This document shows, in pieces, positions 37,842-51,179 of a DNA stretch of 64,000 nucleotides (the first letter of the stretch is position 1; each line of letters opens with the position of its first letter). This DNA is from Silurus meridionalis (lineage: Eukaryota; Chordata; Actinopteri; Siluriformes; Siluridae): positions 20,037,132-20,101,131 of the forward strand of contig NC_060885.1 of the NCBI RefSeq assembly GCF_014805685.1, in the 5' to 3' direction. Position numbers and translations under genes: made by a program. The notes below the pieces were generated by a model, which was given only the letters and a program-made list of their open reading frames with translations, did not search any database and was not told the origin of the DNA.

Positions 37842-40800
37842 ACGAGCAAGAGGAATATAGGTAAGAAAACCAAAGAGGTCTGATGTCTGCTAAAGAAGAC
37901 ATCAGATAACCTCCCGGGCATGAAATTGCAATGTAATAGTCCTTTTCTGCTCTTATTCAAAATAAAATCATACATACTAATGGGAGCCAGAGGCCCTGTC
38001 TCCTGTAGGGAACTCTCTTCATCAGGTGTGTGCTGGAGATAGATAACTGTTGGGGTGCATACCAAATCAATCAGCTTCAAACCACATTCTTTTGCACTCT
38101 GCTTAATATTTTTCATCAGTAGAGGTGAAAGGGGGACTCATGCGCACCAGTCTACAAATATAGCACCTTTTACAAAATATACTTCCAGAGTACGCAAACT
38201 CATTAATATTCATTAATATTACCACTGATCTATATTTCAGAAATGCCACTCAAGCCAGGTATGAACTCAAAACTATGCTTTAAGAAGACGATTGAAAGCA
38301 CCTAAGTGAAATGGCGCACAACAAAAACACAACAGGTTTGTTCCCTTATATAAGCCCAAGACCTGTCAAACCAGTGGGTGACATTTTAAAACAAATTAAC
38401 CATGCATTTAAAAAAATTATTTTTAGTACAGCTGCTGGATATAATAAAAATTATAAGGAAGGGGAATTTTGAAGACTGCTGCTTTTAAAATTCAGAGTGA
38501 ATTAAATGCAATTAAGTGTCCTAATTCACAAAACAGTGCATAAAATAAAGTCTTAAGGTTTCTACTCTTAATGTTTAAGCAGCAGGACTTCTCACTGAAT
38601 GAACAATAGGAATGGAAATAATATTTCTAGCTGTTTCTGGATTGACCTCCCATCATTCTATATTAGATTGTTGGTAACGTTGCAGATATGTCTCATACGA
38701 GTGCAAAAAAAAAAAAAAAAAGGATAACTAAAGATAACGAGAGGTAAATTTAAAGACATCTCTTGTAGGATAAGTAGTTGAATAAGTATTAATAGCAATA
38801 ATAAGCAGCATAGCATCCACTACTAGCTATCAGTTTAAAAGTCTGGAAGAAAAGTTGTAGGCAGCTGCTCTAATGTAAGCTGTAAGGCGTTTTTAAAAAG
38901 CTGGTAATGCTCCCAAATTAGTTTTAGGATAACCATATTCTCGGCGCTGCTGGTATACTGTGACTAAGCATTCCTGTCATTCGCCAAGCGAGGGAACTGC
39001 CGAGAACTTCGAATGTCCGAGGCTCCCAACATCCTCAAAAAAAGTGGCTCTTCAGCAGAAAACAAGAGAACAGGCTAACAAATACTAAAATGAGTAGCAA
39101 TTATCTAATAGAAATACTACTTAAGTTAGTTTGTGGTACTCCATAATAATTTTAGAACAATTAAAAGTTGATCCTGAAGATATTTTTCTGATTTACTTCA
39201 TTGTACCCAAGCAGCAATACAAAATTTAAACATGCCAAGCAATAAGCAACCTGTACAGATGATAACATGATTATATGACAGATATTGTAGAAATCTTAAC
39301 AAAAAAAAAGTATTCAGCTGCTAAATTAGCAGATAATGATATGAGCACAAAAGGCTACACGCAAATACAGAACGATGTGAGGTTCATGTTGCATTCAAAT
39401 GGCTGTAACAAAAAAACTGCATGTAAACAACAGAAGGCCATGTTGCTATAGTAACTGTTACATAACAGAATGCCAGTACATAGTGCCAGTTTAGTTGATA
39501 CAGTTCACTTGACATTAGCATCATATTACATAATGTTTCATGGAAGCGGCTTGATATTTTCGTGACGTTAAGGTCAAAGCTGTAAAATAGATGAAATTGT
39601 AGCGCAGCGTAGTTTCGCAGTTCCCTGCTTAATCTTGGCTCGTTCAGATGAATGTATGTCGACGTGTAAGTGATAGCTGCTGATTTTTGACTCCGTTTCA
39701 ACTACACGTTTTAAGGGTCTTGTGTCAGGATCATTCGTCAAATTATTTTTTCTTTTCCTAATTTAAATATGTTACTGACACTCAAAGATAGTAGATAGAT
39801 CATTTAATGCTTTAAAAAAAAGCCCATTAATTTACTGCAGCTGCACCATGGATACAATCACAACATATCATAAACCAATCCCTGCTTTTTCACATTTACT
39901 ATTTCGTGGGTCAATATGTTATAAACCCATAATTTCGAACTGTATGGAAAAGACAAGGTAAAAATGGCTCCACTGAGTTATTGAAGAAATTGTTGTGACG
40001 GTGTTTAATTGGTGCTAACGTAGTCATTCAAAGTATAAACATATCTTGATGAGAGGGTGAGCCGAGTAGGACATTTATAAACATTCCTGTAACAACTCGT
40101 TCAACTAAACAAAATAGGATTTTTAAAGTAAATTTATCCTGAAACAATGAAGGAAAATGTATAAATCAAGAAGGAAATGTGCAGACTGATAAATGGCACA
40201 AACACTGAAAGTTAAAGACAAATGAGAATGTTTTGTTCTACTCTAAAACATTTGACTATAAAAGTGAAATATGAAAGTGTTTTGAACATATTGACTCATC
40301 AGTCAGAAATGCTGCACATGATCAGACATGTCCTTTGTGGGTTTTTTCTTTTTTCTATATAAACATTTTTTCCAGGACATTTAAGGGGAAAAAGGGAGCC
40401 AGGCGATAACCGATAACTTCCACAAAATGTCCTGCACCATTAAATGTAACTGGATAAAAAGCATGATGTGCCATTTATTCATAGAATTAAAAAAAATTTG
40501 ATTGCTATAAGAAAAGTTCAAAGCACTTTGTTACGTGCTGTTATGGTAATATAATCAATACAGTATTGCACCAGGCTGTCTTGGCTTACCCTCCCTTTAA
40601 CAGCATGTCCTGACATGTTTTATTCCTTACTTACTGCAGCAGGGTTTGCTCTGATCTGGCCTGTAGCAAAAGTGTGTCCTTACAGCAGATGCCTTCCGCA
40701 CTGTGAACCCGTACAGAACGACAGGAATAGAATCATAGCTTTACAGTTTTTTAAATAAGTATACGATCACACCTTGGGTAGTCATTATTTTACTACTATT

Positions 40801-43800
40801 GACTATTTTTCGACATTCTACCCATTTTATCTCTGAGCCAAAACGCAGACGGCTGCAATTTGATCCTCTTTTTATGAAGAAATGAAGAGGATTAAAGTGA
40901 AAAATTAAGTGTTTAAACATCATTCCTTGGAGCTATGATTTCACACAACTCCAATAATTCATTCACAGCAGAAAATGGGGGAAAAACCAACTGAAAAGCA
41001 AGGAGTCTTTTGTGTATTACTGATACAAGAATATCTTCTAGGTTGACATTTAGGAGAGTCTGTACTCCCTCATCTCGCTTAAGATAGGACAGGAATACAA
41101 TTAACGCTGCTATTGACAGAAGCTTATAAAAAATAAAACAACAAACAACAACAAAAAAAGCAGGACATTTATCTAACCCAGTTCTGCTGGAAGATTAACA
41201 GCTCAGACAATAACATTAACAATAACCCAGACACAGAACGTGAACTAGATTCGAAATTGAAACTCAAGAGACAGAGGACGCAGATGTACAGAACCATCTC
41301 TGTGCAGCTAATCTGTCTCTGGTTGTGGTCTGGAACACAGCAGGATGAAGACTCTAATTGAGAGAATTCCTAAGGACCAATACGGGGGAAAAAACTGTGC
41401 ACGAGATATGTTGCGATTACATGCGACATCGCTTGACATTTGAGTTCTGACTGTAATGCAAAAGCGCAGATGTGAAAATAGCACTAGAGGCACGGTGCAC
41501 CACCGAGCTGTGTGGGAGGTGTTGGATTGTGAGGCATGCCTTCAGTGAACACCACCACCTCGTTTATGGCACTGTATGGCAGGTCATCACACATGTCATT
41601 ACCTCAGCTAGCAATCAGTCATTTACAATGAAGACCCCAGCAGCGTCTCCCACGCTGCTCCACAGAAATGCAAAAATGTTGAGCCTGTAAAACATGCAAG
41701 GCTGCTAAACCCTCCCTCATCCAAAGGTTAATCATGTTCTACACAGGTTTTTGAGAGTCTCTCTCCATGACAGTCATCGGAATGCCAGCTCGAGCAGTTG
41801 TCAGCTCCATGAGCAGGATTCCAAACTACAGCTGGGTTATAGCTAAAAATAATTAAAGCCATATCCTTTTGTGGGAGGAAGAACAAATAGTCATCCCCAG
41901 AAAAGAAAACAGCAGAGGAGAAGAAGAACAAGCAAACAAGGAAGTACATGGCGAAATGATTTTTTGCTTTATTCTGTTTTAGTCAGCAAGTTTCCAATGA
42001 AAGCAACTCAGTTTGCTGTACAATGATTTAATTTGACATTTTTTATGTTATAAATAAATGGCACTTACATGATGATTTACATGATGATTTCAAAATGTAG
42101 CTCGTCTTATTTTTTTTTCTGTTTCATATGTGATCACTTAGTGCGAAATTGAATTTCACTGCTTGCTGAATTTGCCGATTTATTTTTTAGTCTGTAAAAA
42201 TCTATATACATTCATAATTAAGTTTTCAGAATCAGATGCTAGTTTTCTATTTGTTGGATTAATAAAATGTAAATAAAATGTAAACCTATGGTTAATATGA
42301 ACCTAATTCACATGTAGTTTTCAGTTTCTTAAATCAATGATCTTCATTGGTCAGGGATTAGTGCCACATTTGGTTAACAGTTCAGTTCAAAGCTTATTTT
42401 ACATTAAATATCTTCTATCGCTTCAGCTTATTAAAATGAAGTCAAATGGTCACAAGACCTTTTCACTCAATTAAGCACATAAAAGTGAAAATAGTCATTT
42501 TCTTCCAACATCCAACTGTCTTCATAATAGGCTCTTACAAGGATAGTCATACACAAAGTATTTGTGGGAAATGTGAGGACAGTGGGATCCCACAGGGTGA
42601 CAACAGGACAGTCAAACCTCAGTAATTATTAGCCACAACTCTGCACAATTTAGTCTTCAGCCTCATTTCACACACCTGATTCAGCTCATGAGCTGAATTA
42701 GATGTGGAAGAAGAGGGAAAACACAAATCACTATAGGGATGTGGCCTTACAGCACCACAGTGCAACACTCCTGACCTACAGGAGGATAGCTGAGTACTTC
42801 ATCAGTGTGCTGGACAGCATCATGCTGTTAGCCATTTTCTCAGTGGCAAACCTTTCGAACAATATTGCACTCAATACTCTAAACCTGGACACGAGTAAAC
42901 CTTGATAAGCTTACACCAGAGTGCTGAGTGCTAATTGCACAGCCTTGCCTCTAACAACAACAGGGATCTGGTGCTTTAGCTGTAACCAAGTTTGAATAAA
43001 TAAATCAGTATGGTTAGAAGATGCTTAATTACTTGTATGTGATGAGTTGCCATTGTAACTCCAGCATTACATTTTTGGCATACACTTTTCCATCATTCCC
43101 ACCTTATTCCATCCAATGGCATCAGCAGGAGTCACGAGTCATAAGAGCCATAACTCACTGATTCCTGCTCTCTCTAAACTTTTGTTAATTAAACAGATAA
43201 GTTGTTGTTAAGCGCATTAACTTCAGCAACAGCACTCAGTTCATTAAAGCTGTATGCTTTTAAAGGTATGAGATGATTTTAAATCATGGCTTGATTAACA
43301 GGACAACTACATGATACAAAAAAACATCTGGAGTTGTGTTTTCCTCAATGGGGACAAGGCCACATTCATGGACTGTTAATTAACCAGGTTAGTGTTTGGT
43401 GTGTGTGTGTGTGTGATAGAGAGATTTTTTTATTTTGAAAAATCTCTTTTTTTTTCAAGGCATTAGAACATCTCAAATGAAGCAGGCTTCATCTGTCTCA
43501 GGCTATATTTAACACTTGCTCACACCATACTATTTGCACATTTGATGTCAACTGCTGAGAAAAAGTGAAGCAGCCTGGCATTAGTGACGATGCAGGCATG
43601 CCACTAATGAGTGCAGGGCAAACACACCTGGACCAGGCTCAACTCCCAGACCTCTGAGGCTGCCACCAGCACCCAAAAATTAGCAGTGCGGTAATGAAAA
43701 TGTCATTTCTCGTTTACGCTGCCTGAAATATATCATTTGCAGCACACCACAGAAATTAGCATTTTAAGGCCATTCGTTTTAAAGCTCGCTACTGAACAGC

Positions 43801-46800
43801 AAATGCATTCATTAGCATTTTGAATGTTACAACCAGAAAGTTTATAATGTCATTCTAAACTAAAGAGATATATAATGAGATAAAAGATATACTTTATATA
43901 TTTCCTCTAACATGGTTTTTACAGATTATACAGATACTACACAGTATTAGCATTTAGCATTAGATTTGTGGTACCTGCGGTATCTATCTTTCCTGTTGAA
44001 TTAAGCTAAGCATTGGAGTTCAATTTTACAGAAAAACTTCCTCATATAAACTCTAGATGATTTTAGGATGGGAAGCAAGTCTGGCCTCGAGATTAGAGTT
44101 AGAAATGAGTATTTATAAGCCACTGTCCATAAGTCCACTGGCTGTCTTATTTCCCAAGGCAGTAACTATGACGGCTTACTTACTCTAAAGGGCGGACATT
44201 GTAATAGATATAAGGTTTTAGTGACAACGCCTAGATGTGCAGATTTTTAAGGGAATATGTGGACGACAGGAGATTAAGTGGCTATACCACATTTCGAATG
44301 CAATACTTTAACATGTTATGGACAGCAATATGAATCAGCCTATTACTGTCCTGTTGATTACTGACTGCTAACGAGTTTTCTGTTTAACTTTAGAGACGGT
44401 GTTCAACAATGCATGTTCGTATACTGTACATACAAAAACAATAAAAAGCCCTAGCAGGAGTTTGACACTTCTAGCTTTTTTCAGTTATGGCTGCAACAAA
44501 GCCAGTGACGCATCATTATTAGGGCTGAGACACACCGAGCTGACGTCAAAGAGCTAGCGGCAAGCAAGGACTGACTGAGGATTACCTCCTACTCCCTCAC
44601 GTTTTGAGATTGCATTGAAAGGCACTTTAAAGAGAAACAGCTGATATGCACATACGGTCTGCACCAGAGCAAAAGAAAATAACTCATCATGCCAAGCATG
44701 ATGTGGAAATTGGTATTCGTAGTAATTTGCAATAGTGTTGGTGGTCGTATTTGTAGCCAAGGGTGACACAGCCAAGGGTGACACAGTACTGCAGTGGGGA
44801 TGGCAGATAACCACAGTAGAAAATGATGAACCTAAACCTGATATGATGCAACAACAAATGGTTTAGTAGCTTTCAAATGATGTATAACTATGTTAAGAAA
44901 GTGGGGTACGCCTACTGATAATTTGCAAATGATGATGGCAATGAAAAAAACAAACAAATTTTAAGAAACAGATTTACAAACGAATCACTCTTCTGTCTAT
45001 GCTGGCACACCAGCTTAAAAAATAAACTTCTTTTTTTTTTTTTAATTGTCTGTCCTTTTTTTGATAATAATGTAAATTTACTCGATCATAATCTAGTTAT
45101 AATCAATCATAATTAATAATCATCGTATGATTCCTGCTTTTATTCATTACAATCATTGCCATTTAAATGGCCAAAATGTGTTGATCGTTACACCTCTACT
45201 GCCAAATGTGTCATTTGCTTGTTCTGCTTGCTTTGTTGTTTTGTTTTTTTTAGATATGCTTCGCTGAACAAGCGATCACAGATCCCCCTTTCTCTCTCAG
45301 CCGCTAGCATCTGATTCATCAAGCGTAATGGCTGCTGACATGCGTTCACAAGACACAAAGACTCAGCAAACAGCTACGGATGTTAGCAGCCATCAGTGCT
45401 CATTCTTAGGTGCTTAGCTGAACAATTTCATTTGTCTGATCAGCCACTTGGTTCAACGTCTATTAGCTGCAACAAAACTACTCATGAAAAGGCCTATTGG
45501 TATTTCTTTTCACCAATGATATCCTCTGAATGTTAACGAAGTGTTCCAAATTGGTGAGTTATCTAAAGCGGATGAATTGCTAAAATTTAGGATAAAATTT
45601 TTTTTAAAAAGCAAACAATAGTTATTACAAAGTAATTGCACCTTTTTGCAGGCTGAAATTCATTTCAATATTGTTTAATGTGTCTGTCAGTACAAAACAC
45701 CAAAAAGTATAAAAAATAAAATAAATTTCAATAATTTCTCGTTAACGTGCAACATTGTTTGCATAACAAAACAGCACTAAATTGTGATGTAGGCTCCTGC
45801 CTCAATACAGGCAATAAAGTATACACCTAGAACCACTGATACTAATCCTGTGACCAACAGAAAAAGTACAGCTCTTGTTAATCTTACCTTCAGTACTTTG
45901 TGGAATGGGCAACAATACCAAGCCTACTGTGAAAAAAATAAATGATCGTGCTTGTAAAAAGAGTATTCTGTTCAATGGGTCAGCTTTCTTTATATAGCTG
46001 AACGCTGAATGAGCAACACATGCGAGATAAAGTGCACCTTTGAGAACAATGCGATGAGTGTATGTGCTTGGTATGCAACTGATTCACCGTTTCAGAATAT
46101 ATTAACTGGTCTGTGTTTGATTACAGCTCAAAGAAGCCATCTGTGATGCTGTGTTTTCTTCCCTTTTTGTTTTGATGAGGCAATCTCAATAACTCATTCA
46201 CATTTAAATAGCATTAAATAACAATCATGTGAATTTTTCTAGCTTTTTGCTTTCCTGCATTTCACCTCTTAACTCAAAGTCCACATGGTTCTAACTCATC
46301 AGGAGGTCCAAATGACCCCCACTAACTGTTCTCTCTGACAGACTTTTTCTCATTAATATCGAATTGCTGCCATTTCCAAACAGCTGTCCTGGTTTGTCTG
46401 GTTTGGGTGCCACTGCAGTCTCAAAGGCACATGATACATGCCGGACATGAAAGAATGACTGTCAGGGACAGAAACATGGGACAGAAAGGACATTCTTTTC
46501 CACTTGATAGCTCTGTTCTATAAGAGGCCATGTAACTTTCATGAGTAAGTAAAGACATCACACATTTGACTTGCTTCCCGTTCTAATTACTAATCCTATT
46601 TACATGCACAGAAGGTACTCTGGCTACACATGACAGCAGTTTTGATAAAATTGTATTGCACATTACTGTCACTGAGAAGAGAATAAGCTCCGACAAGAAT
46701 CTGATGACTGACACAGAAACCTGTTAAAAGCTAAAAATGTACTTTTAGGGCTCAAAAGACAACAAAATAAATAACTGCTTTTTAGCATTTGTCTATTGTC

Positions 46801-47934
46801 TGTGACCATCTCAGAGGGAATAATTCCTTAATATGTAACTGCCATTGTCCCATTTCACTCTACATTGCTTTTGAAGCTCTTTTTGCTCGCTATTTGTTCA
46901 AGCAGTAGATGACCAAATTAAAAGGGAAACCAAAAATCTAGTGTAACAGCTGCTGCCTACTCAATAGTTTCAGAGCTCATGACCAAAAAAGAAAATCAGG
47001 ATTAAAAAAGCTTCTTCTGTCCCTGTATTGTACGTTCCCAGAACTAGTGTCGAAACATGATACACCACTGCTTCTCCTCCATCTCTGATCTGCTCTCCCT
47101 GGTTTACCACTTCAACTTTATTTATTCCAGTCAGATTATCAAACCTTTCAGACAGGGCCACGCTTTTGCCCCAAAGCAAGGACTGAAATTGTTCTAAAGT
47201 GCACTGTCTGCAAATTCACAAATGAAGTAGGGAACTGAAAGAGCTACAGGGCTTGGGCTTAATGGTTTAAATAAAGCCAGTGATCAGTACCTTTCATTTC
47301 CTCTGTAGAAGCATGCATCTCTGCAGAAGGAACAGGTACTTAAAGAATTTTCATATCCTATACAGTAAGTAACTGTGTATAGCAATCTACCTGGTTTTAC
47401 TCAGGTAAACACACTTTTACTGGAGGGTGAAATTTGGTGGCAAACTAGAGTGCCATTAAATGCTAAGAATGCTCTGCTTTGACTGAATTCACTAAAAAGA
47501 TGCAATAATTATAATAAGATTAAGTAACATTAATTTGACAAGAATATTGTCAAGGAACATTAAGCATACCTTAATGTTCCTTGAAAATAGTTTTGTCAAA
47601 TACATATAAAACTCCAACTATGAATGCACTGTTTATGCAGAAAAAACTAAAAATGTTGCCAATGCCAAGGATCCTTTGACTGATGATGACTGAGATATGA
47701 ATAATTTTCATGGTCATTAGCAGCAAAATTACCTAAATTGGACAGATGGAAGGAAAGGAATGAAATTGTTAAAAATAAATTGAATAAGTACCTGAGAGTG
47801 ACCATTAGAAGCTAGTTGTATTGTCAGGTTCCTTTGTTGGTTTGGCTCAAACATTATTTTACAGGCTTTAAATATTTGTATGTGTTTCTGAGCACACAAG
47901 AACAACTTTTACATCTGATGGTACAATATACACA

Positions 47935-48130
47935 GTATATCGCTCAGCAGCTCCGTGATGCCTGCTGGAAGTGGCTGCTGGACGAAGACCGGAGTGTCGA
48001 CGAAATCCTTGATGTCGTCGTGCTGGAGCAGTTCGTCAGACGGTGGAGTGGGTCCAGTGCCAGTGCCATTGAAGACCACTGGTTGCATACCCAGGGGCCG
48101 GCGAACGCTCGGATCCCACCTCTACCTCTC
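47935..48130 (+). pseudogene. gypsy gag fragment, SCAN-like
   Basis: Reads QLRDACWKWLLDEDRSVDEI then VVLEQFVRRW at about 47947-48045. It matches the helix pattern of SCAN-like capsid segments found in fish gypsy elements and in vertebrate SCAN domains (L-D-C-WL, VLEQF). Only the C-terminal part of the capsid is present. A host SCAN zinc-finger gene is unlikely because protease and integrase pieces follow. Confidence 0.65.
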
Positions 48131-48399
48131 TCTTGCTTTCTTCCCGTTCTTTCATACTCTCCTTCCACTCCCCTCCCTTGGAAACGGGGCTGATCCCCTG
48201 AAACCTGTCGCTCGTCATCAGGCACCTCCTCTTCCCTCTCCTACGTTTTATCTTCCTGTATCTGTGTCTTCTGTCCAGCAGGTGGGTGACTCAGACCACA
48301 CAGGTGCAAGGGGTAAGCCTAGGCTGGCCTGCTAGCGTTGCAGGGAGCCGGAGCATCTCCTGGATCAATAGAGTTAGGGGTGATGGTCTGGATCCCCAG

Positions 48400-48590
48400 G
48401 GTGCCACAGGCTGCCACCAATCAAGCTGGAGCGTACCGCATACCAGTAAGTATCCAATGGGATAAACACCAGGCGTTGGTGGATACCGGCTGTGGCCAGA
48501 AAGCTTAGTTCGGTGCAAGGCTTTGAATACTGCACGCTGGGTGAAGGTAAAGTGAAGGTGATGTGTGTAGATAGTGTACGGCATGCCCAA
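48400..48590 (+). pseudogene. gypsy aspartic protease fragment
   Basis: Reads YRIPVSIQWDKHQALVDTGC, with the protease active-site DTG (48482-48490). A short decayed stretch follows, broken by stops, before integrase sequence begins. No RT lies between. Confidence 0.6.
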
Positions 48591-49135
48591 AAGCGCCTTT
48601 GCGCACATTACCCCTAATCGAGGTGGAATTGACCTCGTCGGGACATTACAGCAGAGTGCATGAGGGCATCGCTTTGTATTAGTTTTGGTGGACCACGCAA
48701 CGCAACACCCGGAAGCATGGAAATTGGATTGGGGATATAATCGGTCTGTACTAGCGTCTATCATCCTCAGACCGACAGCTTAGTGGAGCGATTTAATCAA
48801 ACCCTCAAAAATATGATTCAGAACTTTGTTAATGGAGATGGCTTAAACCCCTATTATTCGCAGTACGAGAGGTCTCGCAAGCCTCCACGGGGTTTTCCCT
48901 CTTTGAGTTATTATACGACCGTTAGCTCAGAGAAGTGCTCGATGTCATTCGTGAAAACTTCACCTAGTAAAAATGAAATTCAATACGCCCTTGACCTGAG
49001 AGCAAAACTTCACACCTTGGGCCAACTAACTCTAAGGGGAAATTGCTACAGACTCAAGAGTGTCCCATGTCGAACTGTAAACTACACGCGGAGCGGCAAG
49101 GACCTTTTGAGGTTACACAAAGGCCTTCTAGTGGG
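48590..49135 (+). pseudogene. gypsy integrase fragments
   Basis: Decayed integrase core text at about 48600-48725 (across frames), then TSVYHPQTDSLVERFNQTLK at 48750-48809, the hallmark of the integrase catalytic core. A C-terminal part follows (SPSKNEIQYALDLRAKLH, then QGPFEVT near 49108). Several frameshifts and an internal deletion; inactive. Confidence 0.8.
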
Positions 49136-49164
49136 CGGTCCTTATCCTCCCTACCCCTTATCCG

Positions 49165-49315
49165 ATACTCCAATCTGTTGGGATGGGCCTTCACTCTCTG
49201 TTCGGACCACACCCGCCCAGTGGTTCTATCGCATGAAAGATACCAACGTGCGGATCACTTGCTAGTATCTAGCACTTCAGCCATTTAAATTCAAGGTGGT
49301 CCACAGACCGTTATA
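49165..49315 (+). pseudogene. gypsy RNase H fragment, out of order
   Basis: Reads LLGWAFTLCSDHT, then in another frame RMKDTNVRIT and YLALQPFKFKVVHRP, the end of a Ty3/gypsy RNase H domain. Normally this precedes integrase; here it follows it directly. Confidence 0.7.
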
Positions 49316-49319
49316 GTTT

Positions 49320-51170
49320 ATATAAGTTATAAACATAAATGGTAGAAGTCATTAAAGAATGTAAAGTACAGCAAATTCTGGAAAAAAAAAGAAGAAGAAA
49401 AAAAGATTTGGATCTGGGTTTCATCATTAACACCTTAAACTATCTGACCATATGTACTTGCAACATTTCAGGAATAACTGTGAAACATAACACATGAAAC
49501 ATTGTGCTGATATAAAGGACACTTTTTCTCTTTTTCCACTGTGTCCTAAAGTTAAGGTTAAATGTAACTTTGCTGTAGTTTTGCCATCATGTTTGTACAC
49601 CACACAGTCTTACTTATGCTGTGCTTTTTATTTAAAACAAGAGCATTAGCAAATTAACCCAAATAAACCACTTCCACTGGAATTTCTTTCATTCTAAAAT
49701 GCATTAATTTGCAGGCATGTGTTCACAGAGTGAATATAATTTAGGTTAAATGTCTGTGTACTTACATTTTTGTTGTCTACTTCAGAATAACTTAAACCTA
49801 TTGCATATAATTAAAAGCTGACATTTGTTCACTCTAGTGCTTTGTTCTTGCATTAAGCCCTGTCTTATAGAGCATGTGGAAATTCATTTATGATTCAAAT
49901 CTGAAAAATGTACAACACTGCACATGTTCCACTCCACTGAGCTGAACACTGAATACTATTCCATCATTACTATAGAAAATCAACAACATTTTTGCCCATG
50001 GGGTAAATTACATGGTACATGTTCTGTTTTTATTTATTATAATTTGCATAAATTGTGAGCGTTTTTCACAAAAAGCCCTCCAAAGCATGGCAACCAGTTT
50101 TAGGATAAACAGTAAGTAAAACAATGGGTGTTTTTTTAATACAGCATGAACAGGTATTTAAAATGCCAATGAGTAGTAAATGGTGCCTGTGGGAAATTCA
50201 ATCAGTTAATGAATTCAATCAGGACAATAGGTAAATGATTGGATTATTTATTGAATAATAAATACTGTGGAAATATCTTGTTGAAATGACCAAAAACAAA
50301 TATCCACAGTAACATTTGAACAGATTAGATTAGGTTAAACTTTGTCATTGTGCAGGGTGCAATGAAATGGTCCAATGAAATGCAAATAGCATGTAACCAA
50401 AAATTCAAATGGCAATATTTGTATGAATACACATGCATACATATAATATGATGCTTTAGAAAAGGTGGGAGTATGAGGTAGTGAGTAGAGTCCTGCTCAG
50501 AGAAACTATAAAAGTGCATTGTACAAAAAAGTTATATGCGTATGTCTGGTGGCCATCAGATGTCTATACAGAGATCACAATGTAATTAGACAATAGTAAA
50601 CATGGAAATTTAGCGCTCTTTGATCGCCTATAATTCTCAATCCCCGTCTCATTCTCTCAGCTCTGATCCTGGCATTTACAATAATACTACAACAACATTT
50701 GGTTGCATCCACATTCCTTTTGACTTCCAAGCAGATTGCCTTCTGTTCAACATCTAACTACACTACATTTCTTATGTGGAATCCTTAATATATATGCAAT
50801 GCTGAACATTACATTACAAGAGTGCTTTGTCCAAACAATTTACTCAACACAAACCAGACACTTTCTCCTGCTCTTTCGTTTTGATGATAGTCTTCATCAT
50901 TTGAAAACTGTCTATAGAGAGCACTTCAGAGTCTGCTTTACTTTGCACACACAAACAAGATGCTCCTCCATGCATAGCATTTTAAGCTTCCTACATATTC
51001 TAAGGGTTATGCATGTAGACACACATTTTTCAATTTGGAATAAAATTTTTTTAACTGGGTTTGAATCCACGGATGAATATTGCAAAATGCTAATTATGTA
51101 TTTCTTCAAATGCATCTTTGCAGACAGAGGCAAGGTTTCTTACAAAAACTCACAAGCCACAAAACCAAAC
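49320..51170 (-). other. marchf8: marchf8 first intron segment
   Basis: AT-rich with no gene supported. 50310-50420 (AAACTTTGTCATTGTGCAGG, then AATGAAATGC and AGCATGTAACC) resembles a dispersed fish repeat that I recall but cannot name. The 175-codon plus ORF at 50736-51263 shows no domain and is probably chance. Confidence 0.4.
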
Positions 51171-51179
51171 CAAAGCATC

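Larger units (their letters stand above)
35085..47929 (-). other. marchf8: marchf8 first intron, proximal part
   Basis: No exon, transposon or RNA gene recognised over most of this span apart from microsatellites. 43580-43815 is richer in GC and free of repeats (possible conserved element). About 45030-45196 ends in GTTACACCTCTACT and may be an old hAT end. Confidence 0.5.
47930..49315 (+). mobile_element. rearranged Ty3/gypsy retrotransposon remnant
   Basis: Four recognisable pieces of one Ty3/gypsy type lie on the plus strand: a SCAN-like gag segment, an aspartic protease site, integrase pieces and an RNase H end. The RT is absent and RNase H follows integrase, so the copy is deleted and shuffled. 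GC content is higher than in the surrounding intron. No LTRs, primer-binding site or target duplication seen. Stops and frame changes throughout; not functional. Confidence 0.75.

Noticed and set aside
37748..38116. A 122-codon minus-strand ORF
   Set aside because: Part is the translated (GA)n repeat, the rest resembles nothing I know, and neither end fits marchf8 phase.
39384..39701. A 105-codon minus-strand ORF in the large intron
   Set aside because: No recognised family, no flanking splice evidence and ordinary intron composition.
45880..45910. A good splice donor on the minus strand (CTGAAG|gtaaga) suggesting another marchf8 first exon
   Set aside because: No convincing start codon, conserved peptide or promoter context; isolated donor-like sites are common.
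47935..48130. A host SCAN-domain gene
   Set aside because: Followed by protease, integrase and RNase H pieces, so it is gag of a Ty3/gypsy element.
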